This document shows positions 1 through 7,011 of a stretch of 27,649 nt of DNA, in pieces. The notes under the pieces are model-generated. The model did not search any database. It was given only the letters and a program-made list of their open reading frames with translations, and was not told the origin of the DNA. Position 1 is the first letter of the stretch. Each line of letters opens with the position of its first letter. This stretch comes from Prevotella sp. UBA5379 (GTDB lineage Bacteria > Bacteroidota > Bacteroidia > Bacteroidales > Bacteroidaceae): NCBI GenBank assembly GCA_002409785.1, contig DHOX01000028.1:1-27649 (forward strand). Reading direction: 5' to 3'. Position numbers and translations under genes: made by a program.

Positions 1-371
1 TAATTTTATATAAATCAAAATTTAATGTGAAGTTGCATCTTCAGCTTTTAATTGTTCTCGAACTACCTTGCCAGGCAGTTCTTGGAGAATTCCAATAACA
101 AAATTCACTGAAACAACTCTTAAAATGAATAACTAAAACTTCCAATAAAAATATAATAAATGGCATGATATAGTCCCACTCATACTGTTCATGTTATGAT
201 GGCACTGAAATTCCTCTCCTTTTCAGACACTATTCATCATCTTTCCGTGTCCCTTCGATTGATAGTTTCTAAGACGATCCATCTGTCAAATTCATCATTG
301 TTCTTGTATTTATCATAGATTATGTTATTATTATTTCATTTATTTGCAGGCAATAAAATAATTGTCTTCTG

Positions 372-403
372 CAAAGATAGAAAATATACTACACATATAC
401 AAA
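372..403 (-). promoter_or_regulatory. Predicted leftward promoter without a recognisable gene
   Basis: On the minus strand a -7 element TATCTTTG (plus 372-379) and a -33 TTTG (400-403) are separated by 20 nt, matching the Bacteroidetes consensus. The transcript would start near 365 and run towards base 1. No start codon with a reasonable reading frame follows, so it may drive a small RNA, a gene beyond the window, or be a relic. Confidence 0.5.
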
Positions 404-410
404 TTATTTC

Positions 411-426
411 ATAGAATATATTCTAT
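411..426. repeat. Perfect 16-bp palindrome beside the orphan promoter
   Basis: ATAGAATATATTCTAT reads the same on both strands. It lies 7 nt upstream of the -33 element of the leftward promoter, a position suited to an activator or repressor site. This role is inferred only from position and symmetry. Confidence 0.5.
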
Positions 427-604
427 TTAATAATAATTAACTGCACCGTATGGGCTATAGAGGATCTGAAGCCTCTTTCAGCCTTTCCAATTACAATTGA
501 TTACAAGTTAATTAGAATGCGAACATTGACCCTTCAACGATCTTTAAAGAATCAATGCCTACATTAAAAAATATTAGAAAATAGTCTAATATCAGATATG
601 ATCA

Positions 605-2038
605 TCAGGCCTTTTCCTGGCCAAATCCTTTCCGAGTCATGACACCCCATGATTTGATACGACGCAGATACATATAGTTTCCCTTAACAGACCAGAAAAC
701 GATGCACGGATGGTAAATAAAGGCCTCCAACATGGAATAGCAGATCAATCTCATGACATCTTTTGTCTTATGGTAAACATGGAAACCTATCTCATTCATG
801 AAAATACCCAGGAAAGAGAAAGTAGTACCAAACAGATACATAAAAACAAACAGGAAGAAGAAGGTGCTCCATACCGTTGTACCCAGGATCAGAGCAATAA
901 AGAAATAGACATAGCCTGTCAGTTCGACAATAGCCGCCATCCATTCAAAGAAGAAAAAATAAGGATACCCCAGCAGACCCACCGATCTGTATTTCGGATT
1001 AAGAAACAGTTTCTTATGTAATTTCAAGGTATCGATCAACCCTCTTGTCCAGCGTGTTCTCTGGCGGCCCAGCAACCTGACCGATTCCGGGACTTCCGTC
1101 CACAATAAAGGATCAGGAATATAGGACATCAAATGAGGTATTTTCTTCTTATAATGATATTCCTGTATACGCGTAACCAACTCCATATCTTCGCCGATCG
1201 TTGAGGTCAGGTAACCACCGACTTTCAGTATTGCCTCTTTTCTGAAGATCCCCAATGCCCCAGATATCAGCAAGAGACTTCTTGTCTGTCCCAGGGAAAT
1301 CCTCCCTATCAAAAAAGCTCTCAGGTACTCTACTACCTGCATGCAGGTGAAATACTTCTTTGGCACAACATGTTCCTTAATGACCCCATTTTCAAATTTA
1401 CATCCATTCGCCACATGCACTGAGGCGCCGACCCCCACCACCTTTCCATCTTCCTTCTCGGTGATCACCTTAACCAGTTTGAGAAGGGCATCCCGGTCCA
1501 GGATAGAGTCTACGTCCACACAGACGACATAAAATTTATAAGAGATATTGATTCCACAGTTCATCGCATCTGCCTTGCCCCCATTTTCTTTATCCACGAC
1601 AATCAACTTTCTGAAAATCGGGTTCTCAGACCGGTAAACGCCGCGGACGGTCTTGGTCTTAATCTTATAGTTGACGATATAACTGTGTTTCTGCAATTGA
1701 AACTCTTTCTGCAATTTTTCGAGGGTATCATCCGTACTGCCATCATTGACGACAATCACATCATAGTTAAAATACCTCAGGTTAAGCAATGCGCGCACGC
1801 AAGAAATGATTGTTGCCGACTCATTATAAGCCGATGCGATCACACTCACGCTAGGTGCTGCATCACCAGCAGAAAGCAAAGTATCATAGTTGATTTCTAT
1901 ATTTCTTCTCCGATAATAGAAGAAATAGTAGATGGATATGGCAGACATACTTGTATAGACTACTACAATGGAAATGGAGTAGATCAAGAAAAGCATGTTA
2001 ATGACTTCCCCCGCATCTGTAAAAAAATTATTTCCCAT
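605..2038 (-). CDS. Membrane glycosyltransferase family 2 (processive polysaccharide synthase type)
   Basis: A 477-residue inner-membrane GT2 enzyme that probably polymerises or elongates an envelope polysaccharide from a nucleotide sugar. One hydrophobic segment (about residues 14-41) precedes the catalytic domain. The GT-A signature motifs are all present in order: VNDGSTDD (97-104), DVD (175-177), GED (282-284) and QRTRW (326-330), the QxxRW type of processive synthases such as cellulose, hyaluronan and PNAG synthases. Several hydrophobic helices follow from about residue 352 to the end. Its start overlaps the end of the upstream HEAT-like gene by 11 bp, so it is the last gene of a tightly coupled operon with a YaiO barrel. 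The sugar specificity cannot be read from the sequence. Family call is secure; the polysaccharide role is inferred. Confidence 0.93.
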   Translation of the reverse strand: MGNNFFTDAGEVINMLFLIYSISIVVVYTSMSAISIYYFFYYRRRNIEINYDTLLSAGDAAPSVSVIASAYNESATIISCVRALLNLRYFNYDVIVVNDGSTDDTLEKLQKEFQLQKHSYIVNYKIKTKTVRGVYRSENPIFRKLIVVDKENGGKADAMNCGINISYKFYVVCVDVDSILDRDALLKLVKVITEKEDGKVVGVGASVHVANGCKFENGVIKEHVVPKKYFTCMQVVEYLRAFLIGRISLGQTRSLLLISGALGIFRKEAILKVGGYLTSTIGEDMELVTRIQEYHYKKKIPHLMSYIPDPLLWTEVPESVRLLGRQRTRWTRGLIDTLKLHKKLFLNPKYRSVGLLGYPYFFFFEWMAAIVELTGYVYFFIALILGTTVWSTFFFLFVFMYLFGTTFSFLGIFMNEIGFHVYHKTKDVMRLICYSMLEAFIYHPCIVFWSVKGNYMYLRRIKSWGVMTRKGFGQEKA

Positions 2039-3101
2039 TTTTCTCCATGATTAAATTCCTGCACATCTCATTCAAAGTCCCATCTTCATGATGGGCCGCG
2101 AAATATTCAATATCAGCCTTACCGCCAGCCACATAATCATAGACACAAATCAAAATATGTCTTTTAATGGCAAGATTATCCGTACGGTGATAAATGTCAA
2201 GCATCGTATCAGTGGTCACATAGTCCAGTCGCGCATAATTGGACAACATATCCTCCAAAGGATAAAATCCAACATTGATGACCGCACTATCATTCACACT
2301 TTCCTTATTCATAGCCAGCAAGCGATAGAGTTCCACCTGTACCTGAGCATCCTTGCTCATCAAGACCCCTTCATAGTTCCGTGTAATGTCCAGAGACTGA
2401 TGGAATAATCTCATCATCCTCAATCCAAACAGGATGACCGTAACATTAGGCGAATAGAGCAAGGCGGAAAAATGAGGCTCCTCCTTCAGTTTATACCTGA
2501 AGAGGAAGAAATACCCCATTTGCTCCCAGAGAGAAAGAGAATACTTATAATCGGGAAAATCCTGTTCCACGCCAAAGCTGCCGTAAAGGATCAGATTCTG
2601 GATGGCATAAAATCTGAGGATCACATCTTTGCTTCTTTGAAGTTTCTGTAATATAGGATAAGATTTTCGCGTGCATCCTATATTGACAAGTATTTTCAAT
2701 GCCCGGATCTTTCGGGAAGGAAGGATCCAGTTTATGTTCTTCAAAATATAGGATTCCAGATCATAGACAGCAGCTATCTGCCTGATTTTATTCTGATCTT
2801 TATACGTAAAATAGCGGCTCAGGTCATTCAGTATTCCGATGAAGACCTCTTTATCCACTCTTCCCAATTTCTTTCTGATGTCACGGATATGATTCATGTT
2901 TCCATGATACAGAAAGGGAAAGATGACCTCTTCATATTTCTGATGGAGCATCTTCCGGCGGCGTTCCCCACGCTTTCTCCTCCAGCTCAACAGCAGCGTT
3001 ACACAAGGTACGGCCACGACAAGCAGGATAAAGAACACTATTGCGATCTGTATCATATGCAATAGCAGGACGTTAAAAGAGTTATAAACAGATGTCAGCA
3101 T
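2028..3101 (-). CDS. Membrane-anchored alpha-solenoid (HEAT-repeat-like) protein of the glycosyltransferase operon
   Basis: A 357-residue protein with one N-terminal membrane helix (about residues 14-40) followed directly by a strongly basic stretch (RRKRGERRRK, about 41-50), so the rest should be in the cytoplasm. The remainder is helical, with spaced leucine-rich helix pairs such as RKIRALKILVNIG and VILRFYAIQNLILYG that look like HEAT repeats. No catalytic motif is seen. It starts one base after the stop of the YaiO gene and overlaps the glycosyltransferase start, so the three proteins are probably made together. A scaffold or regulatory partner of the synthase is the likeliest role, perhaps linking it to the degenerate receiver protein. 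This is inference; the solenoid call rests on pattern only. Confidence 0.75.
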   Translation of the reverse strand: MLTSVYNSFNVLLLHMIQIAIVFFILLVVAVPCVTLLLSWRRKRGERRRKMLHQKYEEVIFPFLYHGNMNHIRDIRKKLGRVDKEVFIGILNDLSRYFTYKDQNKIRQIAAVYDLESYILKNINWILPSRKIRALKILVNIGCTRKSYPILQKLQRSKDVILRFYAIQNLILYGSFGVEQDFPDYKYSLSLWEQMGYFFLFRYKLKEEPHFSALLYSPNVTVILFGLRMMRLFHQSLDITRNYEGVLMSKDAQVQVELYRLLAMNKESVNDSAVINVGFYPLEDMLSNYARLDYVTTDTMLDIYHRTDNLAIKRHILICVYDYVAGGKADIEYFAAHHEDGTLNEMCRNLIMEKNGK

Positions 3102-3102
3102 A

Positions 3103-3915
3103 TCAGAACAAATAATTAATTCCTATCGTAAATCCAGGGATATTACGGTTCAGCCCATTCGTATACTGCTCTCTTCGAAAAGATACTGCCGTCTTCAATG
3201 AGAATGACCGGCATAATTTCTGCTGCCATAGCAGATAACCACCCCAAGTCTTGTTACCTAATAAGTATTCACTGTCCAAATGAGGCAAGACTTCTGCGGA
3301 ATGACCGTCAAAAATGCCGAGATGAATAAAATTCACCGGATCCCTGAAATATCTCCTGACTCCTAAATTCACGGAGCCATAGCAGTTAGAATTCAGATAA
3401 GTCAGATAAGGCTTCAGAGTAATCCAGAAATTTCCCACATATTTCTCTACTCCAAGGGTATAGCTGAAGATGGGCTTTGTCCAATAATACATCTTGCCTC
3501 CCCCCGTGAGATTCCATCCATGAGACCATGAAAATGTACCCTCTACAACAGCCAGATGCTTTGAAAAGACAGTGGATCCGGAGTAAGCATACAAGGCATA
3601 TAAAGAGAGTTTACGCGAAGCGACAAGATAAGTTTCCAACTGTCCCTGGGCATCAACCTTTTTAAAGTAATCATCGCCCACAGGAACTTTCTGGGCCAGA
3701 TTAAGTCGTGGCACAAATGTTATAGAACGCACGCTATCTCTGTTGATCCTTACCGTACCCTCAAAGGCCGTGATGTTCCAGTTCAACCTGGAAGGCCTGG
3801 TATAGAACTCCATCATATTGCTGACCCCTACGGATTGCAGTTCAACCTGCTTTTTCTGACAAAAAGCCATAGTACAATCAGCCCAAAAGAAAAGTACAAG
3901 AAAAAAATATTTCAT
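3103..3915 (-). CDS. YaiO family outer-membrane beta-barrel protein
   Basis: A 270-residue exported protein. An N-terminal hydrophobic signal (residues 2 to about 18) is followed by many alternating amphipathic strands rich in Tyr, Trp and Gly, and the protein ends in ITIGINYLF, a typical outer-membrane barrel C-terminus with final aromatic Phe. The strand pattern (GVSNMMEFY..., YALYAYSGS, LGVEKYVGNFW, SVNLGVRRYF) resembles the YaiO family. In E. coli yaiO lies beside the GT2 gene yaiP, and here too the barrel is coupled to a GT2. It overlaps the receiver gene by ATGA at 3912-3915. A role as an outer-membrane exit pore for the product of the glycosyltransferase is inferred from this pairing. 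Confidence 0.82.
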   Translation of the reverse strand: MKYFFLVLFFWADCTMAFCQKKQVELQSVGVSNMMEFYTRPSRLNWNITAFEGTVRINRDSVRSITFVPRLNLAQKVPVGDDYFKKVDAQGQLETYLVASRKLSLYALYAYSGSTVFSKHLAVVEGTFSWSHGWNLTGGGKMYYWTKPIFSYTLGVEKYVGNFWITLKPYLTYLNSNCYGSVNLGVRRYFRDPVNFIHLGIFDGHSAEVLPHLDSEYLLGNKTWGGYLLWQQKLCRSFSLKTAVSFRREQYTNGLNRNIPGFTIGINYLF

Positions 3916-4304
3916 AAGCTATCTTTCTTGAGTATCCGGTTTAAAAAATCATCTGTATCCTGTGGCACGACGAAATAGTCCGCGGCACCCAGGTCCTTCG
4001 CCTGCTGCATGCTCCCGCGATCATAAAAACCACTCGCGATATAGATTTGCGTCTTTGGAAGAACCTTCCCCGGCGCTTTCATCTGCATCTCATGGTAATA
4101 CTTCCGGTACTTATCCAGAATCTCAAGCCCGTTATAGTAGTTGACATGGATGCCTATCATTGCGATGTCCCATTCCTGGGTGAACAGCAGATGGACTATA
4201 TCCATGCCGCCATCGACCACTGTCACCTCATGTCCTGACGTTCTCAGGCAATACCCGATATAGTCCGCATAGACATGATTTCGAAATCCTATCAGAATTT
4301 TCAT
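3912..4304 (-). CDS. Degenerate response-regulator receiver domain protein
   Basis: A 130-residue stand-alone domain with the CheY-like beta-alpha order (MKILIGF..., DIAMIGIHVNYYNGLEIL, IYIASGF, GAADYFVVPQD). The phosphorylation site is lost: the acceptor Asp is Gly51, the acidic pair after strand 1 is Phe7-Arg8, and the conserved Lys before the cis-Pro is Val113. Ser91 and Pro114 are kept. It therefore should not be phosphorylated in the normal way and probably works by protein contact, perhaps with the solenoid or the glycosyltransferase. No output domain is present. Its stop overlaps the start codon of the YaiO gene, and it begins 26 bp after the TIGR01777 gene. Fold call is good; function is unknown. 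Confidence 0.85.
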   Translation of the reverse strand: MKILIGFRNHVYADYIGYCLRTSGHEVTVVDGGMDIVHLLFTQEWDIAMIGIHVNYYNGLEILDKYRKYYHEMQMKAPGKVLPKTQIYIASGFYDRGSMQQAKDLGAADYFVVPQDTDDFLNRILKKDSL

Positions 4305-4330
4305 CCTCTATTTTTTTAGTCACCACCTTT

Positions 4331-5221
4331 TTACAGACACTGATGAATAGACTGATACCAGAATCCAAAGCCCATACGCTTGATCTTTTCATTACTGACC
4401 CTGGATCCTCGCAGCAATATCTCAGACAGTTCACCAAACAGGAGTTTGATGACCCACGCAGGAGCATTTGGCATGAGATTTCTCCTGCCAAACGAATGCA
4501 GCATCTTTTCCGAGAAATCATTCATGGTGATATGCTCACTGGTGACGGCATTGAAAACGCCCCTCATCTTCTTGTTTTCCAGGACATAATCATAGATTCT
4601 GACAAGGTCACCGATACATATCCATGGAAGATACTGCCTTCCGCTTCCCAGAGACACATTGATCCCCCGCCGCGCCAGCGGTTTCAGTTTCCGGTACATT
4701 CCTCCGGTTCTGCCAATCACCACACCTTTGCGTAAAATCACGACTCGGTCAGCCACCCTCTCGAATTTCCGGGCATTGTCTTCCCACAACTTACAAAGAT
4801 GTGCAGGAAAGTCCGTACCGTTGCGATCCTCTTCCGTAAAGATCCGGTTGGTAGTCACCGCTCCATAATAGCCTACGGCAGAAGAGGAGATAAACACATC
4901 TATATGGCTTCCGACATCCATCACATATCTAAGAAGCAGATTAAGAGGCTTTATCCTGCTGCTTACGAGCTCCTGTTTTCTTGCCTTGGTCCAGCGCTTC
5001 TCACCAATATTGGCACCCGTCATATTAATGATTGCACTCACCCCGTCAAAAGCCCGAGGATCAATGAAACCTTTTTCTACATCCCATTGATAATAATGTA
5101 TATTTTCCGTATCACTCATCTGTCTTCGGGTCAAGACATTGATTTCATCTTTCTTCCCTGCCAGAAAAGAGCACAAGGCTGTTCCTATAAATCCGGTACC
5201 TCCGGCAATTAATATTTTCAT
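4331..5221 (-). CDS. TIGR01777 family NAD-dependent epimerase-like protein (SDR39U1/YfcH type)
   Basis: About 296 residues. The N-terminus MKILIAGGTGFIGTAL carries the Rossmann dinucleotide motif GGTGFIG, followed by NMTGANIGEKRW and the sequence SSSAVGYYG, all typical of this extended-SDR subfamily; the DUF1731-like C-terminal portion contains PAPAWVIKL-type sequence (here PNAPAWVIKLLFGELSEILLRGSRV). I chose the ATG at 5221 because family members begin at this point; an in-frame ATG at 5233 adds four residues. The substrate of this family is not established. It is the first gene after the promoter at 5254-5284 and lies 26 bp before the receiver gene, so it may be co-transcribed with the polysaccharide genes, or may be an independent housekeeping gene. 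Confidence 0.9.
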   Translation of the reverse strand: MKILIAGGTGFIGTALCSFLAGKKDEINVLTRRQMSDTENIHYYQWDVEKGFIDPRAFDGVSAIINMTGANIGEKRWTKARKQELVSSRIKPLNLLLRYVMDVGSHIDVFISSSAVGYYGAVTTNRIFTEEDRNGTDFPAHLCKLWEDNARKFERVADRVVILRKGVVIGRTGGMYRKLKPLARRGINVSLGSGRQYLPWICIGDLVRIYDYVLENKKMRGVFNAVTSEHITMNDFSEKMLHSFGRRNLMPNAPAWVIKLLFGELSEILLRGSRVSNEKIKRMGFGFWYQSIHQCL

Positions 5222-5253
5222 GTACAAGAACATTAAGATCAGACATTACGTGA

Positions 5254-5284
5254 CAAAAATAATGAATGTTTTCAAGAATTGCAA
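5254..5284 (-). promoter_or_regulatory. Predicted promoter of the TIGR01777-receiver-YaiO-HEAT-GT2 operon
   Basis: Minus-strand -7 element TATTTTTG (plus 5254-5261) with TTG (5282-5284) 20 nt upstream. The leader to the ATG at 5221 would be about 25-30 nt. No further promoter of this type was seen in the 26-bp gap before the receiver gene. Confidence 0.55.
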
Positions 5285-5391
5285 GTCTTACTCTATTTTT
5301 TGTTATAAAAAATTACAAAAAACAGAGAAAAGAAGAAAGGTTTATCAAGAAACAAAAAAAGAAGGGAAATGATCCGGGACATTCATCCAGG

Positions 5392-5417
5392 GAGAAACCG
5401 CCCGTTAACGGTTTCTC
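5392..5417 (-). terminator. Hairpin at the end of the panE-like gene
   Basis: GAGAAACCG (5392-5400) and CGGTTTCTC (5409-5417) form a perfect 9-bp stem with an 8-nt loop that includes the stop codon. On the minus strand a T-run follows about 30 nt later, so termination is plausible but not classical. Confidence 0.5.
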
Positions 5418-6313
5418 TCCTTGAATTTCAGTTCAGACTCCAGCATAGACAACCGGGGCATCTCACATCCGGCTTTGCGGGCCTCCTCTATCGGACGAGT
5501 GTAGAGATAATAAATCTCCATCGGACGGTGAAAATCATAATCTAGTTTCATACTCGGCAGATAAGGGGGCATCGTCCTGGTATTCTCGATCACCTTATCT
5601 GCCAGTTCATGACTAATGTCCTCGACGCCACAAGCCCTGGCACCATCAATCACCTCTATCATCAACGCTTTGATCAACCTGACCGCATCCGGATCAGAAA
5701 CCAGCTCCTTCGTAGTCGTATCCAGCGCAACAGTCATCCCGTTGAAAGACATATTCCATACCGCCTTATACCATCTGGCTTTCAGATATTCCATCTTCTT
5801 AGCAGCAATGCCGGCAGCTTTCATCTCAGCCACCAGATGATCAATGAAGGCGGGATCCTTACAACTGTAATTACCTATATTGATTGCCCCCAAGGCCTGA
5901 TGGTCCACGATGCCCGGTTTTGTCTTGGCCGCACAGACAAAAGCGACCCCTGCTGCCAGTCCGACCCCGGGGAACGACTTCTGGACATCAGCCTCTACAC
6001 CTATGCCGTTCTGGATCAGTACCACCAGAGTATCCGGTTTAAGAAGCGGGGGCAGCAATGTATTCAGCAATGCCTCATTGACCGATTTCAAGGCCACCAA
6101 CACGACATCACACTGCGGCATGTCCCCTGCATGCTGATAGGCATGTACGTGAGAAAGATGAAAATCACCATCACAGGAATTTACCTGAAGTCCCTTCTTG
6201 CAGACCACATCATAGTCACGATGAAAGAGAAAATGTACTTCCTGTCCGCTTTTTGCCAGTTTTGCCCCATAATAGCCACCAATGGCACCTGTTCCTATTA
6301 TTCCGTATTTCAT
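5405..6313 (-). CDS. panE: Putative 2-dehydropantoate 2-reductase (ketopantoate reductase family)
   Basis: A 302-residue cytoplasmic oxidoreductase. Family members reduce 2-dehydropantoate to pantoate with NADPH for pantothenate and coenzyme A synthesis. The N-terminus MKYGIIGTGAIGGYYGAKL holds the GxGxxG nucleotide site; VVLVALKS, LIQNGIG and KARWYKAVWNMSFNG (with the conserved catalytic Lys region) follow, and the C-terminal half is helical with a PSMKLDY stretch typical of the substrate domain. Full length for the family. It lies 77 bp after the AraC-type gene, with a small hairpin between them. Some family members reduce other keto acids, so the exact substrate is inferred. Confidence 0.88.
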   Translation of the reverse strand: MKYGIIGTGAIGGYYGAKLAKSGQEVHFLFHRDYDVVCKKGLQVNSCDGDFHLSHVHAYQHAGDMPQCDVVLVALKSVNEALLNTLLPPLLKPDTLVVLIQNGIGVEADVQKSFPGVGLAAGVAFVCAAKTKPGIVDHQALGAINIGNYSCKDPAFIDHLVAEMKAAGIAAKKMEYLKARWYKAVWNMSFNGMTVALDTTTKELVSDPDAVRLIKALMIEVIDGARACGVEDISHELADKVIENTRTMPPYLPSMKLDYDFHRPMEIYYLYTRPIEEARKAGCEMPRLSMLESELKFKERNR

Positions 6314-6345
6314 ATTTTCTTGTTTTTAAATTTTACTTCCTTGAT

Positions 6346-6363
6346 GACCGGCGAAGCCCGGCC
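6346..6363 (-). terminator. Weak hairpin between the AraC-type gene and panE
   Basis: GACCGG (6346-6351) and CCGGCC (6358-6363) pair over 6 bp with one G-U on the transcribed minus strand, with a 6-nt loop. No T-run follows, so it may only pause or partly end transcription. Confidence 0.3.
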
Positions 6364-6390
6364 AATAGACGCGCAGGCATTAGAAAAGGG

Positions 6391-6957
6391 TCATATTTTA
6401 TCCAAAGCCTTCAGCGTATTCTTTTTCTGAGCCTTAAAGGCTGACGGAGTCATTCCCGTAACACTCTTGAACTGGCTGGACAGATAGGCCACACTTGAAT
6501 AGTTCATCTTGTTGGCAATCTGAGTCAGGCTCAACTGGTCATACTTGATCAGTTCTTTTACCCGCTCCACCCGTTGCTCGATATAATAGCGTCCGATGGT
6601 CTTCCCGACCACCTCACTGAAAAGTTTGCTCAATGCTGAATAATCACTGTGAAGCATCTCCGAAAGATAATCAGAGAGGTTCACGGCAGAATCGTCATTA
6701 TGGTAATGTACCAGTTTGATAATAGCATTCTTAATCTGTCCGATCGTCTGCTGCCGCTTGTCATCCAGGAGTTCAAACCCCAGATCCTCAAGCGCTTTGC
6801 GGAGACGGTCCCGTTGTCCGTCAGAGAGCACATCCTCTACATGCACCTCCCCAAGATCCACGCTCAGGGCATGTAGATCCTGATCCTTCAAGACCTGTCC
6901 CACCGCCATGATACAGCGGTCACAGACCATGTTCTTGATATAAAGCGTCGTATTCAT
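6391..6957 (-). CDS. AraC-family regulator with N-terminal heavy-metal-associated (HMA-like) domain
   Basis: 188 residues from the ATG at 6957. That start is favoured because an AAGGAG ribosome site ends 6 nt upstream; the earlier in-frame ATG at 6963 directly abuts it. Residues 1-65 resemble an HMA ferredoxin-like domain: NMVCDRC gives the CxxC metal site (Cys12, Cys15) at the expected place after strand 1, and the section ends with LEDLGFELLDD as in copper chaperones. Residues about 85-180 are an AraC/XylS DNA-binding domain with two helix-turn-helix units (LTQIANKMNYSSVAYLSSQFKSVTGMTPSAF). It likely senses a soft metal such as copper and controls transcription, but no transporter gene lies beside it. 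It follows umuC by 54 bp with no visible promoter, so it may be read from the umuD promoter. Confidence 0.85.
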   Translation of the reverse strand: MNTTLYIKNMVCDRCIMAVGQVLKDQDLHALSVDLGEVHVEDVLSDGQRDRLRKALEDLGFELLDDKRQQTIGQIKNAIIKLVHYHNDDSAVNLSDYLSEMLHSDYSALSKLFSEVVGKTIGRYYIEQRVERVKELIKYDQLSLTQIANKMNYSSVAYLSSQFKSVTGMTPSAFKAQKKNTLKALDKI

Positions 6958-7011
6958 TCTCATCTCCTTATCTTAAAAAATCCGAAAGACATCCCTGCCC
7001 GGAAGTATCTT

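Larger units (their letters stand above)
1..604. other. Gene-free AT-rich stretch downstream of the glycosyltransferase operon
   Basis: No complete coding region is visible on either strand. The region is rich in A and T. It holds a leftward Bacteroidetes-type promoter (372-403), a perfect 16-bp palindrome (411-426) and a moderate hairpin (453-483: GGCT..AGAGG..CCTCT..AGCC) that might end transcription of the operon finishing at 605, although no T-run follows it. On the minus strand a stretch from about 335 down to a stop at 237-239 reads like coding sequence (for example YDKYKNNDEFDRW) but has no ATG, so it may be a decayed gene fragment. Confidence 0.5.

Noticed and set aside
4228..4521. 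97-residue minus-strand frame across the receiver and TIGR01777 genes
   Set aside because: It lies in another frame over two genes with clear family features and shows no protein-like motif of its own.
5609..6430. 273-residue plus-strand frame opposite panE
   Set aside because: It is antisense to a well-supported gene, with a composition full of His, Ile and Cys that reflects the complementary codons.
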